Assembly (NCBI RefSeq): GCF_013623775.1
Contig: NZ_JABFAM010000005.1
Span: 496,001 to 560,000 of the forward strand
Reading direction: 5' to 3'
Source: Rufibacter sp. XAAS-G3-1
GTDB lineage: Bacteria > Bacteroidota > Bacteroidia > Cytophagales > Hymenobacteraceae
Length of the DNA: 64,000 nucleotides
Both the position numbers and the translations under genes were made by a program. Below the pieces are notes generated by a model, which worked only from the letters and a program-made list of their open reading frames with translations, had not been told where the DNA came from and ran no database searches. Positions 25,453-34,106 of the stretch are shown in pieces (position 1 is the first letter of the stretch; each line of letters starts with the position of its first letter).

Positions 25453-26548
25453 TAGATTCGCGTGGATAGTGGTGGGCGCGTTGTTCATCTTTTCGGGCCT
25501 GATCAAGTTGAATGATCCGGTGGGCACCGCTATCAAACTGGAGGAGTACTTTGAGGTGTTCTCTGCAGATTTCTCTACGGTGTTCCTTTCGTTCAAGCCG
25601 TTTGCGCTGTACCTGTCCATCTTTCTGAGTACCCTGGAAGTGGTGCTGGGCGTGGCCTTGCTGGTGCGCTGGAAACTGAACACCGTGCTGTGGCTGCTTC
25701 TCTTCCTGATTCTGTTTTTCACCTCCTTAACGTTTTACTCGGCGTACTTCAACAAAGTGACGGATTGCGGCTGTTTCGGTGATGCCATTAAACTCACGCC
25801 GTGGCAGTCGTTCACCAAAGATGTGATTTTGCTGGTGCTTATTCTGGTGCTGCTGTTCACCCAGCGCCATTTGGTGTCTTTGGGGCAGATGAACCGGGGC
25901 GTGGCCGGTGCCATGGTAGTGGTGGCTTTGCTCTTTTCGGTGGGTATAAGCGTGTACGCCTACCAACACGAGCCGTTCCTGGACTTTAGGGCTTACCGCG
26001 TAGGCGCGAATATTCCCAAACTTATGAAACCATCGGCTCCGCTGAAGTACCAATACATCATGGAGAAAGGCGGCGAAGAGGTCACGTTTGAGAGCTATCC
26101 TACAGACACTACTTATAAGTTCAAGAAGATGGTGCCGCTCAACCCCGAGGATGGCCCCAAGATCACGGACTTCAACATCTGGAACGACCAGGGCGATTTC
26201 ACGAAGGAAATGTTCCAGGGCAACCGCCTGCTGATTCTGGTAAAAGACGTGAAAAAGGCAGACCATGAGAGCTTTCGGGAAATCAACGCCCTTTTAGCCG
26301 GATTAGAGAAAAACCCAAACCCCAAAGTAGTGCCCGTGGTGATCACCTCCAGCAGCAGCCAGGAGTTTGACGTGTTTCGGCACGAAGTCAACCTCTCGGC
26401 TCCTTACTACTTCGCCGATGCCACCGTGCTTAAAACCATGATCCGCTCCAACCCGGGTTTGCTCTTGTTCAGGAACGGTGTTGTGGTAGGCAAGTGGCAT
26501 TACAACGACATTCCTGAGTTGCAGGAAGTGCAGGCGTTGGTGAAATGA
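25433..26548 (+). CDS. DoxX/MauE-like membrane protein (BT_3928 type)
   Basis: 371 residues. Four membrane helices in the first ~150 residues with FSGLIKLNDPVGTAIKLEEY (about 21-40) and the cysteine pair in TDCGCFGDAIKLTPWQSF (about 105-122), the DoxX/MauE redox signature. A large extracytoplasmic C-terminal part (~180-371) resembles a thioredoxin-like domain without a CxxC. It probably carries electrons or assists disulfide chemistry at the membrane. Translationally coupled to DUF1599. Confidence 0.85.
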   Translation: MALRLFSRFAWIVVGALFIFSGLIKLNDPVGTAIKLEEYFEVFSADFSTVFLSFKPFALYLSIFLSTLEVVLGVALLVRWKLNTVLWLLLFLILFFTSLTFYSAYFNKVTDCGCFGDAIKLTPWQSFTKDVILLVLILVLLFTQRHLVSLGQMNRGVAGAMVVVALLFSVGISVYAYQHEPFLDFRAYRVGANIPKLMKPSAPLKYQYIMEKGGEEVTFESYPTDTTYKFKKMVPLNPEDGPKITDFNIWNDQGDFTKEMFQGNRLLILVKDVKKADHESFREINALLAGLEKNPNPKVVPVVITSSSSQEFDVFRHEVNLSAPYYFADATVLKTMIRSNPGLLLFRNGVVVGKWHYNDIPELQEVQALVK

Positions 26549-26780
26549 GTGAAGGATTTTGATGAGTGATTGAGAGGTTGAATGAATGAGAGAATAAGTT
26601 TTAAAATAAGCAATTAGGAGAATTAAGGAGGAAGTAATTATCCTCTGGCAATGATGCAGTCCCGTTCACTTTCTCTGCGCTATCTCCTTTCGGTTCTCGC
26701 TTCAAGAATGCTTGGGATCATTTTCTTAACTCCTCCATTTATAAATAAATGTCCCAAATTGATTTAAACCATTTCCCTCT

Positions 26781-26873
26781 TTGTCATCTTGGAAAGATCT
26801 TGTGGGCGAACGGCAGCAGCGCTTATTTTAATGCCTTTCCAGTTCGTCCACAAGCTCCTTTCAGGATGACAAA
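26781..26873. repeat. ~95-bp inverted repeat, copy 2
   Basis: TTGTCATCTTGGAAAGATCT ... TCCTTTCAGGATGACAAA. Inner arms TGTGGGCGAACG and AGTTCGTCCACA; the centre differs from copies 1 and 3. Confidence 0.7.
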
Positions 26874-26932
26874 ATAATTGAAAGTATTCTGTGCCCACAC
26901 TTACCATTGTTCCCATGCCTACCATGTTTCCT

Positions 26933-26968
26933 GTTTCAAGGCCGATTTCTAAAAAATAGGCCGAAAAT
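26933..26968. repeat. 36-nt palindrome, copy 17
   Basis: GTTTCAAGGCCGATTT against AAAAATAGGCCGAAAAT; 47 bp upstream of aroK. Confidence 0.6.
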
Positions 26969-27014
26969 CATACCCACCTATCATTCAACCTCCCATTTAC
27001 TTATTCAATCTCTT

Positions 27015-27563
27015 ATGTCTTCCGTTCAAAGCAGCGCCGCGTCTAAGATCTTCCTCGTAGGGATGCCGGGATGCGGGAAATCGACGGTGGGGAAAGTGCT
27101 GGCCGGTCAACTGAACTACCAGTTCCTGGACTTGGATACCCTTATTGAGGAGCAGGAAGGCATGAGCGTTCCGGAGGTATTTAAGCAGCGGGGGCAGGCT
27201 TATTTTAGAGCGGCCGAAGCGAAGGCCTTGCGCCTGGCGGCGGAGAGAACCGGGAACGTGGTGCTGGCCACGGGCGGCGGGGCTCCTTGCTTCGGCGGGA
27301 ACATGGATTTTATGGTTTCCCACGGGATACCGGTGTATCTGAAGCTTTCTCCGCAGGATTTGGTTTCAAGGTTATCTACACATGATTTGCAGTTGCGGCC
27401 GCTGTTGCAAGACAAAAGCCCAGCCGAACTGCAGGGGTATCTCGCTGGTACTCTGGCTGAGCGCGAAAGGTTCTATCTGAGAGCTCCCTGGGTTTTACCC
27501 GCCGGGGAGGGAGCTGCGCAAGCCGTGGCCCAGTCCATTGCCAGGCTTTTATTCCCGCGCTGA
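27015..27563 (+). CDS. aroK: shikimate kinase
   Basis: 182 residues. Phosphorylates shikimate at the 3-OH using ATP (chorismate pathway). Start MSSVQSSAASKIF at 27015; the longer frame from 26907 reads through repeats. Walker A GMPGCGKST (16-24), shikimate-binding LDLDTLIEEQEG (about 35-46), FRAAEAKAL (Phe-Arg-x2-Glu), GGGAPCFG (about 86-93), and lid-region RPLLQDKS with the LAERERFYLRAP segment. No operon partner. Confidence 0.94.
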   Translation: MSSVQSSAASKIFLVGMPGCGKSTVGKVLAGQLNYQFLDLDTLIEEQEGMSVPEVFKQRGQAYFRAAEAKALRLAAERTGNVVLATGGGAPCFGGNMDFMVSHGIPVYLKLSPQDLVSRLSTHDLQLRPLLQDKSPAELQGYLAGTLAERERFYLRAPWVLPAGEGAAQAVAQSIARLLFPR

Positions 27564-27647
27564 TGTTTGTTTCAAGGTGTGTCTAGATAATTTTGATTAT
27601 TTTTGCACGTTTCACAGCAAGAAACGTTTCATCTAATTTTACCTACT

Positions 27648-28259
27648 ATGAAACCGAATCATAAAGGATCTGCGACTCTTTTCAAGAATCCGGTGCTGGA
27701 GCGTCTTACCCACACGCATATTGCCATTCCTATTACCATCTTTTTAGTGATTGCCGCCGGTTTGCTCGTGTACGGCTTCGCGTACGGCTTTCTGGACGTG
27801 CTTTCGGCGGTTGGGCTGTTTATGGCAGGTTGGCTCATCTTCTCTCTGGTGGAATACCTGGCGCACCGGTACATCTTCCACATGGCGCCCACCAATGAGT
27901 TCAAGAAGAACATCCAGTACACGTTCCACGGAAATCACCATGACTACCCTAAAGACAAAACCAGGTTGGCCATGCCGCCCATTGTGAGTCTGTTTATCGC
28001 CTCTTTTTTCTTTTTCGTGTTTAAACTGATTTTCGGGTCTATGGTGTTCGGCTTGGTGGCCGGGTTCCTGTTTGGGTACGCGCTGTATCTGTTCGTGCAC
28101 TACGCGGTACATGCCTACGCCCCGCCTAAGAACTTCCTGAAACAGCTCTGGATTCATCACAGCATTCACCACTACAAAGACCCGGAACGGGCGTATGGCG
28201 TTTCTTCCCCGCTCTGGGATTGGATCATGGGTACCATGCCCCAGAAAAGCAGAAAGTAA
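27648..28259 (+). CDS. fatty acid hydroxylase / sterol desaturase superfamily membrane protein
   Basis: 203 residues, start MKPNHKGSATLFK at 27648. Two membrane hairpins separate four histidine clusters: HRYIFH (about 75), HGNHHDYP (about 95), HYAVHAY (about 153) and HHSIHHY (about 172). This is the diiron-binding pattern of the superfamily. Size and layout resemble bacterial fatty-acid 2-hydroxylases used for sphingolipid or lipid A acyl chains; the substrate is inferred only. A TATTTTTG box (27598-27605) lies 43 bp upstream. Confidence 0.86.
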   Translation: MKPNHKGSATLFKNPVLERLTHTHIAIPITIFLVIAAGLLVYGFAYGFLDVLSAVGLFMAGWLIFSLVEYLAHRYIFHMAPTNEFKKNIQYTFHGNHHDYPKDKTRLAMPPIVSLFIASFFFFVFKLIFGSMVFGLVAGFLFGYALYLFVHYAVHAYAPPKNFLKQLWIHHSIHHYKDPERAYGVSSPLWDWIMGTMPQKSRK

Positions 28260-28280
28260 CCTTTTATGAATGATTTTTAG

Positions 28281-28305
28281 AAAAGAGGCTCTAAGGCCTC
28301 TTTTT
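28281..28305 (+). terminator. intrinsic terminator of the hydroxylase gene
   Basis: AAAAGAGGC / GGCCTCTTTTTTT with a TCTAA loop, 22 bp after the stop. Confidence 0.8.
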
Positions 28306-28776
28306 TTGTGTCCTGCTTTTTAGTTCTTCCCTTCTATTCTACCTTATCAGTTTTAATGAACTAGTCATGCAGCCTTAGTCTGCCAAAGGCTTGTTTGCCG
28401 GGCTAAGGGTGCTTGCTTTTGGTGAATGTGCTGCTAGGGATATTTATATAATATGTTTTTGAAGTATGATTTTGGTATTCTAGGTAGAAAACATATTGTA
28501 TTATTAAAAGTTGTAAAAAAATACTGTATAATGTTTTAAACAAAAATTATAATATAATAAACAAAATGAAAAAAAATTTCACAGAACCTGATGATTATGG
28601 CTCAAACATAGGCTAATTGATTCAACCCGGTAATTTCCGCTTTCATCGGGTGATTGCCGGGGCTTGTCGTGGAATTAATACAATTCATGGAGTGTAAGTA
28701 CATAAATTGTTTAAGTTTTATAACTATTCTTATTGAGTATGTGGTTTATTGATTAGAAGTGCAATGCGTTTGTGTA

Positions 28777-28808
28777 TTGAATTGGACAGGCTTACCTACC
28801 TACCTTTG
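28777..28808 (+). promoter_or_regulatory. promoter of the T9SS cargo gene
   Basis: TTG (28777-28779), 21-bp gap, TACCTTTG (28801-28808). It lies 49 bp before the ATG and matches the Bacteroidota consensus. Confidence 0.5.
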
Positions 28809-28856
28809 TCTCAGTAGTAAATATAATATTGATATAAATCAAAAGGGTACGTAGCT

Positions 28857-31223
28857 ATGACAACAATTTTACAAAAACTAAAAGTCACTTTTCTGGCAAG
28901 CATCCTGTCTTTAGCAGGTGTTTCAGACGCGGTTGCTCAGTCACTTCCAATCAATGTTATTGGTGCTTCCTATTCCCAAAACTTCAATAGCTTGCCTCAG
29001 TATAATTATGGAGCCTATAATACTCCAAACCGTAATTGGCAAAATGAGGTGACTTTGCCCGGTTGGAGCGCGCAGTTAGGCAATGCCAATACCACTTCCA
29101 TTGAAATCACTGACGGAAACGTTTCTGCTGCCGGTCTGAAAAGCTATGGTTCAAGCGACTATAATGATAACCGTAGCCTGGGTGGATTTGCTTCTACTTC
29201 AAACCAATTGATCTATAAAGTACGGTTCCGCAACGCTACCGGAAAGTCCCTGACCAATATCGGGCTGGAGTTTTTGCTGCAGCAATGGTTTGATGGTTCA
29301 TCTGTCTCTAACCTGGCCATAGATTATCGCATCACCGAGCCGGGAAGTACCACGGGTACCTGGAATACTGTTGCCGCCCTGCGCGGGCCGGTTTCTTCCA
29401 ACAGAAACACCGCCTTAAACGGAAACTCAAGCACAAACCAGAAATTAGTGAAAGAGGTTTTAGAAGGAGTTGTCCTTAAACCAAATCAGGAATTGACTAT
29501 CCGGTGGGTGAATGCGGTAAGCAGTGGCAAAGACCTCTTGGCTATTGATAACTTCAAACTGACTACAGAGGAGTTCAAATATGTGGCTCCAGAGGTACCA
29601 GCAGGCACCGGTAAGAAAGTATTTTACAGCAGTTTTTGGGTTGGAAGTGAGCTAGGTGATTTATCTGCCTGGAACACAGACCCCCTTACGTCTGACGGAG
29701 AAACTCCTACCTCCTTCTCAACTCCTAATCAGGTGTTTGTTGTACAAGGGCCATTGTTGTGGGGAACTCTTGAACTTACCAAGAACATTAACTTACACGC
29801 CAGTTCAAAACTGGTGATTGGGAATGGATTGCTGCCTGTTGTGTTCAACATCGCTACCAACGTTAGATTAAAAGATGTCACCGTTGATGTGTCGGCTTTA
29901 GCGGTTGTGAACTTTGATAGCAAAGAATTGCCTACCCTGGGCAGTGTTCACCCCACCAGTACTATTGTCTACAAAGAAAACAGCAGTGAGGTAAAAGCAG
30001 GTAAATACGGGAACCTAAGAATTGACAACAAGGGAGTCATCAAGAAGCTAAGCAACAAAGTTCTAATCACCGGACAATTAGAGCTGAAGAATGGTGCAAA
30101 ACTTGACATCGGGGATTTTGACCTGGTACTGGGAGACAGTAGAAAACCAGTGCTCTATGATGCGCTAAGCTTCATCACCACCAAAGGGAAAGGCCGTCTA
30201 AAGATGAAATTAGCACCCGGTGACAGCGCCATCTTCCCGGTAGGTTATGATAACAAAGCGTTACCGGTGAAGTTGAAATTGAAAACAGGTAGTGTGGCAG
30301 ATACCTTCAGCATTAAAGTGATTGACGGTGTGTACACTGCTTATGAGAACAATGTGCCCAACGGGCTGTCATTCAACGGCCAGGTAGTAGATAAAACCTG
30401 GATCATTGACGAAGGCGTAGTAGGCGGCACCAACCTGGATATGACCCTGCAGTGGACGGCAGCAGACATGCCCCTTGGTGCCACTGTTCCAGAAGATGCT
30501 TTCTTGATGCACTACCACAAAAAACAGTGGGACAAAGGAAGTGCGGTCAAGATTGTCCTGCAAGATGGTGTCTACTCTCTCACCCGCTCTAATATTACCT
30601 CCTTCTCTCCTTTTGCCACGGCAAGTACAAGTAAAATGGGAAGTTCTGAGCCCATTCCTTTGCCCGTTGAGTTGACGTATTTCCAGGCAAAACGCGTAAG
30701 CCAGCACGTGCAGTTAAACTGGGCTACCGCCTCTGAGAAGGACAACGACTACTTTACCATTGAGCAGAGCTATGATGGCGTAACGTTCCAGGCCGTAGGG
30801 AAACAAGTAAAAGGCGCCGGAAACAGCATGGTAGCGCTCACCTACAGCCAAGAGTTATTTGATGCAACTCCAGCCAAGACCCAGTATTTCCGTCTGAAGC
30901 AGACAGATACGGACGGAGCTTTTGAATACTCCAAAACGGTAGCCTTGGCTCCGGCCAAAGCAGCAGCTAAAACACAGGTGAAAGTGGGAGCCTATCCTAA
31001 CCCAACCCCAGACGGCAAAGTGAACCTTGAAATTTACAGTGCCTCTGAAGAGGCGACCATCACGGTCTTTCACAGCACAGGCAAAGTGGTGCTCCAGAAA
31101 CAAGTGAAACTCGCCACAGGCTCACCGGTAGCACTTGATTTAATTAACCAGACAGCCGGCGTATACCTGGTGCAGGTGCAGACCGCCGCCAGCAAAGAAA
31201 CGCTGCGGGTAGTTAAACAATAG
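28857..31223 (+). CDS. large secreted protein with T9SS type A sorting domain
   Basis: 788 residues. Signal peptide 1-28 (ends DAVAQ). Residues ~35-240 are a beta-sandwich starting SQNFNSLPQYNYGAY and ending LLAIDNFKLT, a module common in secreted Bacteroidota proteins and often carbohydrate-binding-like. The middle region (~245-600) is repetitive beta-structure with no enzyme motif. Residues ~605-700 carry the usual linker PLPVELTYFQAK...VQLNWATASE. The last ~80 residues form the sorting domain (YPNPTPDGKVNLEI ... AGVYLVQV). The protein should cross the outer membrane by T9SS and be surface-attached or released. Function unknown; likely an adhesin or matrix protein. Confidence 0.85.
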   Translation: MTTILQKLKVTFLASILSLAGVSDAVAQSLPINVIGASYSQNFNSLPQYNYGAYNTPNRNWQNEVTLPGWSAQLGNANTTSIEITDGNVSAAGLKSYGSSDYNDNRSLGGFASTSNQLIYKVRFRNATGKSLTNIGLEFLLQQWFDGSSVSNLAIDYRITEPGSTTGTWNTVAALRGPVSSNRNTALNGNSSTNQKLVKEVLEGVVLKPNQELTIRWVNAVSSGKDLLAIDNFKLTTEEFKYVAPEVPAGTGKKVFYSSFWVGSELGDLSAWNTDPLTSDGETPTSFSTPNQVFVVQGPLLWGTLELTKNINLHASSKLVIGNGLLPVVFNIATNVRLKDVTVDVSALAVVNFDSKELPTLGSVHPTSTIVYKENSSEVKAGKYGNLRIDNKGVIKKLSNKVLITGQLELKNGAKLDIGDFDLVLGDSRKPVLYDALSFITTKGKGRLKMKLAPGDSAIFPVGYDNKALPVKLKLKTGSVADTFSIKVIDGVYTAYENNVPNGLSFNGQVVDKTWIIDEGVVGGTNLDMTLQWTAADMPLGATVPEDAFLMHYHKKQWDKGSAVKIVLQDGVYSLTRSNITSFSPFATASTSKMGSSEPIPLPVELTYFQAKRVSQHVQLNWATASEKDNDYFTIEQSYDGVTFQAVGKQVKGAGNSMVALTYSQELFDATPAKTQYFRLKQTDTDGAFEYSKTVALAPAKAAAKTQVKVGAYPNPTPDGKVNLEIYSASEEATITVFHSTGKVVLQKQVKLATGSPVALDLINQTAGVYLVQVQTAASKETLRVVKQ

Positions 31224-31237
31224 GGCAAGCCCCTCAC

Positions 31238-31283
31238 GTAAAACAGAAAGGTCACCTACCGTTAGGTGACCTTTCTGTTTTAC
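31238..31283. terminator. bidirectional terminator, perfect 21-bp stem
   Basis: The arm GTAAAACAGAAAGGTCACCT, plus one A, pairs completely with its reverse complement across CCGT. It is shared by the convergent T9SS gene and the 56-aa lipoprotein gene, and its right arm overlaps palindrome copy 18. Confidence 0.85.
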
Positions 31284-31311
31284 GCCTGTTTTACCCAAAA
31301 CGGGCGTAAAC
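31277..31311. repeat. palindrome family, copy 18 (35 nt)
   Basis: GTTTTACGCCTGTTTT against AAAACGGGCGTAAAC. It shares GTTTTAC with the preceding terminator hairpin, so the two hairpins are mutually exclusive at their junction. Confidence 0.7.
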
Positions 31312-31322
31312 TGCTTGTCTTC

Positions 31323-31493
31323 CTATCTCCGGATCTTCCGGAGTAGCCACATCACCAAGGCGATCACCAGTACTATGATAATGACGGCTGCCCACATTCC
31401 CGCCTGGAATATGTCGCCAATGAGATCACAACCCGAGAGCGTCACGGTCATAATCAGCATGAACGCTAAAAAGTATGCTTGTAAATTTTTCAT
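31323..31493 (-). CDS. small membrane lipoprotein, 56 aa
   Basis: The frame begins MKNLQAYFLAFMLIMTVTLS with lipobox LSGC (Cys22), followed by DLIGDIFQAGMWAAV, one membrane helix (about 35-50) and the basic end LLRKIRR. The pattern lipoprotein signal, LIGDIFxAG, helix, basic tail occurs in a family of very short Bacteroidota membrane proteins. Cysteine lipidation plus a helix would give two membrane attachments. Role unknown. The reading frame is exactly 57 codons with stop TAG at 31323-31325. Confidence 0.7.
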   Translation of the reverse strand: MKNLQAYFLAFMLIMTVTLSGCDLIGDIFQAGMWAAVIIIVLVIALVMWLLRKIRR

Positions 31494-31698
31494 GTCTATA
31501 AGGTTAAATCAGTTATAAGGCTTTGGTTTATACCAGAAACCGCTTGCTATGTTGATTACTCTGTTTTATGCAAAAAGGTTGAATGCATGTACGTATCTCC
31601 TGCGGATGTACATAACCGTCCTAAGTTGCAGGACTAGTTTTTAAGGAATTTCAGCTTTCGCTTTTGTAAGAAAGTGAGAGGAGCCATTGGGCTTGTCA

Positions 31699-31734
31699 GG
31701 TTTGGGCCCGTTTTCTTGAAAAGGAGCTATAAAT
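31699..31734. repeat. 36-nt palindrome, copy 19 (decayed)
   Basis: GGTTTGGGCCCGTTTT against GAAAAGGAGCTATAAAT; weak right arm. Confidence 0.4.
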
Positions 31735-31849
31735 GAGAAAGCAATCAATTGTTTATCCAAGGGAGTTTGGAACTTCTGCTTTCCGGTATTTACCTACTCC
31801 CATGGGTTTTCTGGCGCAAGCAGACGCTTGCGCCGGGAGGTGTCTCAGC

Positions 31850-31946
31850 CTGTAATGTATATCCTTTGGCTTGTCAGGAAGAGTAAGGGTGAAAGAATTA
31901 TCGTTAATAATTTCTTTCTGTAATGTATATCCTTTGGCTTGTCAGG
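31850..31946. repeat. 29-bp direct repeat pair
   Basis: The same 29-bp unit, starting CTGTAATGTATATCC and ending GGCTTGTCAGG, occurs at 31850-31878 and 31918-31946 (68-bp period). The second unit continues into GACGAGCCAAAGG, which pairs with its CCTTTGGCT. Confidence 0.8.
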
Positions 31947-31994
31947 GGACGAGCCAAAGGAAGGTTTATAAGGAAAGGCCGCCTTCCAGAGAAG

Positions 31995-32047
31995 ACCCCT
32001 AAACAGGAAAGGCCCGTCTTAAAGACGAGCCTTTCCTGTTTAGGGGT
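31995..32047 (-). terminator. subtilase gene terminator
   Basis: ACCCCTAAACAGGAAAGGC pairs with GCCTTTCCTGTTTAGGGGT; the inner GTCTT/AAGAC adds a second stem. It ends 10 bp past the stop codon. Confidence 0.85.
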
Positions 32048-32057
32048 GAAAATGTTG

Positions 32058-33212
32058 TTATCTGATAGCGATTGCATCTGGTTTGCCATCTGGGTCGTTG
32101 CTCACCACACCTTGGGAGTTTACGCTTCCGCCGGTAAGGGCCAAGATTCCGGCTACGTGCGGCGCGGCGTAAGAGGTTCCGCTTCCGGTGGTGTATCCGC
32201 TGTCCTTCCAGGTAGTAAGGATGTTAGTGCCCGGGGCCGAGAATCTAACGGAAGCCCCGAAGTTGGAGCTGGGGTTAAGGTTTCCGTAAGAGTCCATGTT
32301 AGACACCACGTACACATTTGAGTTGATTACGCGGGCCGGAGAATCGGCTTTGCAGTCAATGTGGCTGTTACCGGAGGCAACTACTACATAAATCCCGCGG
32401 GCGGCGGTTTTCTTCACCAGGTCATCCAGCATGGAGGAGGCAGCCACCCGGAGGCTCATGTTCACCACGTCACCGGGCTTGCCGTTCTTGTAGACGTGGT
32501 TCAAAGCCGAGTAGATGCGGGTAAGGGTACCGGCACCGGCGTTGTCAAACACCCGCAGGGCCACAATGGTGGCGTTGGCGGCCACGCCTACCACACCTTC
32601 GTTGTTGTCTTTCGCGCCAATGATCCCGGCAACCGCGGTGCCGTGGCCGTACCCGTCTTCCCAGGAGGTAACCCCAGAGATGAAGGATTTGCTTCTGGCT
32701 TTATCTACGTTCAAATCCGGGTGCGAAGACTGTACGCCGGAGTCAATCACCCACACGGTTTTACCGGTACCGTTGCCGTAACCCACGCGGGCAACGCCCC
32801 AGGGAATGGTTTGGCTAGCGGTAGAAGAGGTAGTGCCTGTAGCGTCTCCCAACATAATAGCCTGCTCTGGCTCTACGTAGGCAACAGATTCGTCCTTCAT
32901 TAATTGTTGCACCTCATTTTTGCTGAGGTTTCCGGTAAAGCCATCTGCTGTGCCATTGAACAGGTCACTGATGCGCTCCCCCTTAATGCCTAATTTCGAA
33001 AGTAAACGGTTCCGTATTTCCTGCTTAGAAGCAGGGGTGCCGTCTTTCAATACAACTATGTATTTGCCGCCCACTGTATTTGACGTAGTGGCAGGTGAGG
33101 CCGGCGCAAGGGCCGTTTCTTCTAAAAGCTCATCTTTTTGACAGCCCGCCATGGAAAAAACAGAGGCAAGGGCGAAGAAGGAAACAGCTTTTTTGAAATT
33201 AGGTGATTTCAT
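32058..33212 (-). CDS. S8 family serine peptidase (subtilisin-like) lipoprotein
   Basis: 384 residues. Lipobox MAGC (Cys24). Residues ~48-120 are an I9 inhibitor-type propeptide (KYIVVLKDGTP ... VAYVEPEQ). The catalytic domain has Asp157 in VIDSGVQSSHPDLN, His190 in YGHGTAVAGI, oxyanion Asn282 in VVASGNSH, and Ser347 in GTSYAAPHVAG: a full triad of the proteinase K/subtilisin type. No T9SS tail, so it is kept as a membrane lipoprotein rather than exported by that route. Two cysteines (one in HIDCKADSPAR) resemble the proteinase K pattern. Fold-back element B lies upstream. Confidence 0.94.
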   Translation of the reverse strand: MKSPNFKKAVSFFALASVFSMAGCQKDELLEETALAPASPATTSNTVGGKYIVVLKDGTPASKQEIRNRLLSKLGIKGERISDLFNGTADGFTGNLSKNEVQQLMKDESVAYVEPEQAIMLGDATGTTSSTASQTIPWGVARVGYGNGTGKTVWVIDSGVQSSHPDLNVDKARSKSFISGVTSWEDGYGHGTAVAGIIGAKDNNEGVVGVAANATIVALRVFDNAGAGTLTRIYSALNHVYKNGKPGDVVNMSLRVAASSMLDDLVKKTAARGIYVVVASGNSHIDCKADSPARVINSNVYVVSNMDSYGNLNPSSNFGASVRFSAPGTNILTTWKDSGYTTGSGTSYAAPHVAGILALTGGSVNSQGVVSNDPDGKPDAIAIR

Positions 33213-34106
33213 GGACTACCTTTTGTGAATGAAAAATTGATTTTGATGCAACCTTGTGGTGGTCTCTCCCGTAACCGCCGCTTTCTTGATATGGTTCATT
33301 CACGCCGGAAAAAGATTTGTTCCTTTGGGTGAAAGCCGATAACTGAATAAAAGCTGTAGCTAAGGGCATGTGTAAACCTTGTCTTTCGTGCTGCAAACGG
33401 CCTAGAGAGACCTGCGTTCGCGCTTTTATCGCCTTCGTAGCGCTACTGCGAAGGCGATAAAACCTCTTCCGCAGAACCTTGCTCTTGTCGTTTTCGCTTA
33501 CGAACCCCAAATTTGAACATGCTCTAAAGGAAACTTGATGAGCGGTCGCTTTCACCAGACCAGATGAAAATAGACGCATCTCCGGCAGAGACAGTGTAGA
33601 TAAAGCAAGAAAGTAGATTACTGTTTCCTTGAACGTCCTTACAGAGGGCTGTATTGTAAGTTGCCGGAAAATAATTGAAATTATTTTAGAAAAATGCCTA
33701 TACAACCCTATAGGCTGAAAATGTAAACTTAGAATAGTTTCTTTATCAACGCAGTGGTTTTGATACTGATGACCATGCGGCGTTTGGGTGGCATTTTCAG
33801 GGAAATACAGTCAAAACATAGGCCGGAATGTGTCAACAGAACCTTGCTTGCTACCGGGTGCCCTGTTGAAAAGGCAGGCGTTTGGAAAAAAGTGGTACTT
33901 TTGCGCCCGCTATGACAAATTCATTCCTATGTATAGCGCTCACGCCACCGTGACCTTCTGCTATCCGGGAGCCTTGGCCCCGGGACTTGCTTTCCTATCT
34001 ACTCCTTGTATTCCTGCATGCTTTTATCTGAAAAGGTACCCAGACTTCAGACTATTTGGGGCGTAACCATGGGTGTGCCTTATTTTCCATTATCGATTTT
34101 TCAAGC
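33213..34106. other. intergenic spacer, 894 bp
   Basis: Divergent spacer between the subtilase and SulP genes. Contains fold-back element B and otherwise unrecognised sequence. The frames at 33199-33705 and 33788-34066 have no protein signature; the first reads through the element. Confidence 0.5.
33360..33527. mobile_element. fold-back (MITE-like) element B
   Basis: Ends TAAGGGCATGTGTAAAC and TTTGAACATGCTCTAA are imperfect inverted repeats. The centre TTTTATCGCCTTCG pairs with GCGAAGGCGATAAAA around TAGCGCTACT. It shares GTCTTTCGTGCTGCAAACGG with element C. Confidence 0.7.

Larger units (their letters stand above)
26549..27014. other. intergenic spacer, 466 bp
   Basis: Starts with a GAGTGATTGAGAGG / GAATGAATGAGAG run directly after the stop, then a ~95-bp inverted repeat and a 36-nt palindrome, then CATTCAACC/ATTCAATC runs ahead of aroK. 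Confidence 0.55.
28260..28856. other. AT-rich spacer, 597 bp, ahead of the T9SS cargo gene
   Basis: After the terminator the sequence becomes strongly AT-rich (28440-28580). At 28627-28663 CCCGGTAATTTCC can fold back on GGGTGATTGCCGGG. A promoter pair lies at the right end. No palindrome copy and no credible gene in this stretch. Confidence 0.5.
31494..32057. other. intergenic spacer, 564 bp
   Basis: 5' flank of the small lipoprotein gene and 3' flank of the subtilase gene. It holds a decayed palindrome, a CTGGCGCAAGCAGACGCTTG hairpin (about 31811), a 68-bp-spaced direct repeat and a strong terminator. No gene. Confidence 0.5.

Noticed and set aside
31315-31518. 67-codon plus-strand frame.
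   Set aside because: The opposite strand carries the better candidate, the 56-residue lipoprotein with lipobox and helix.
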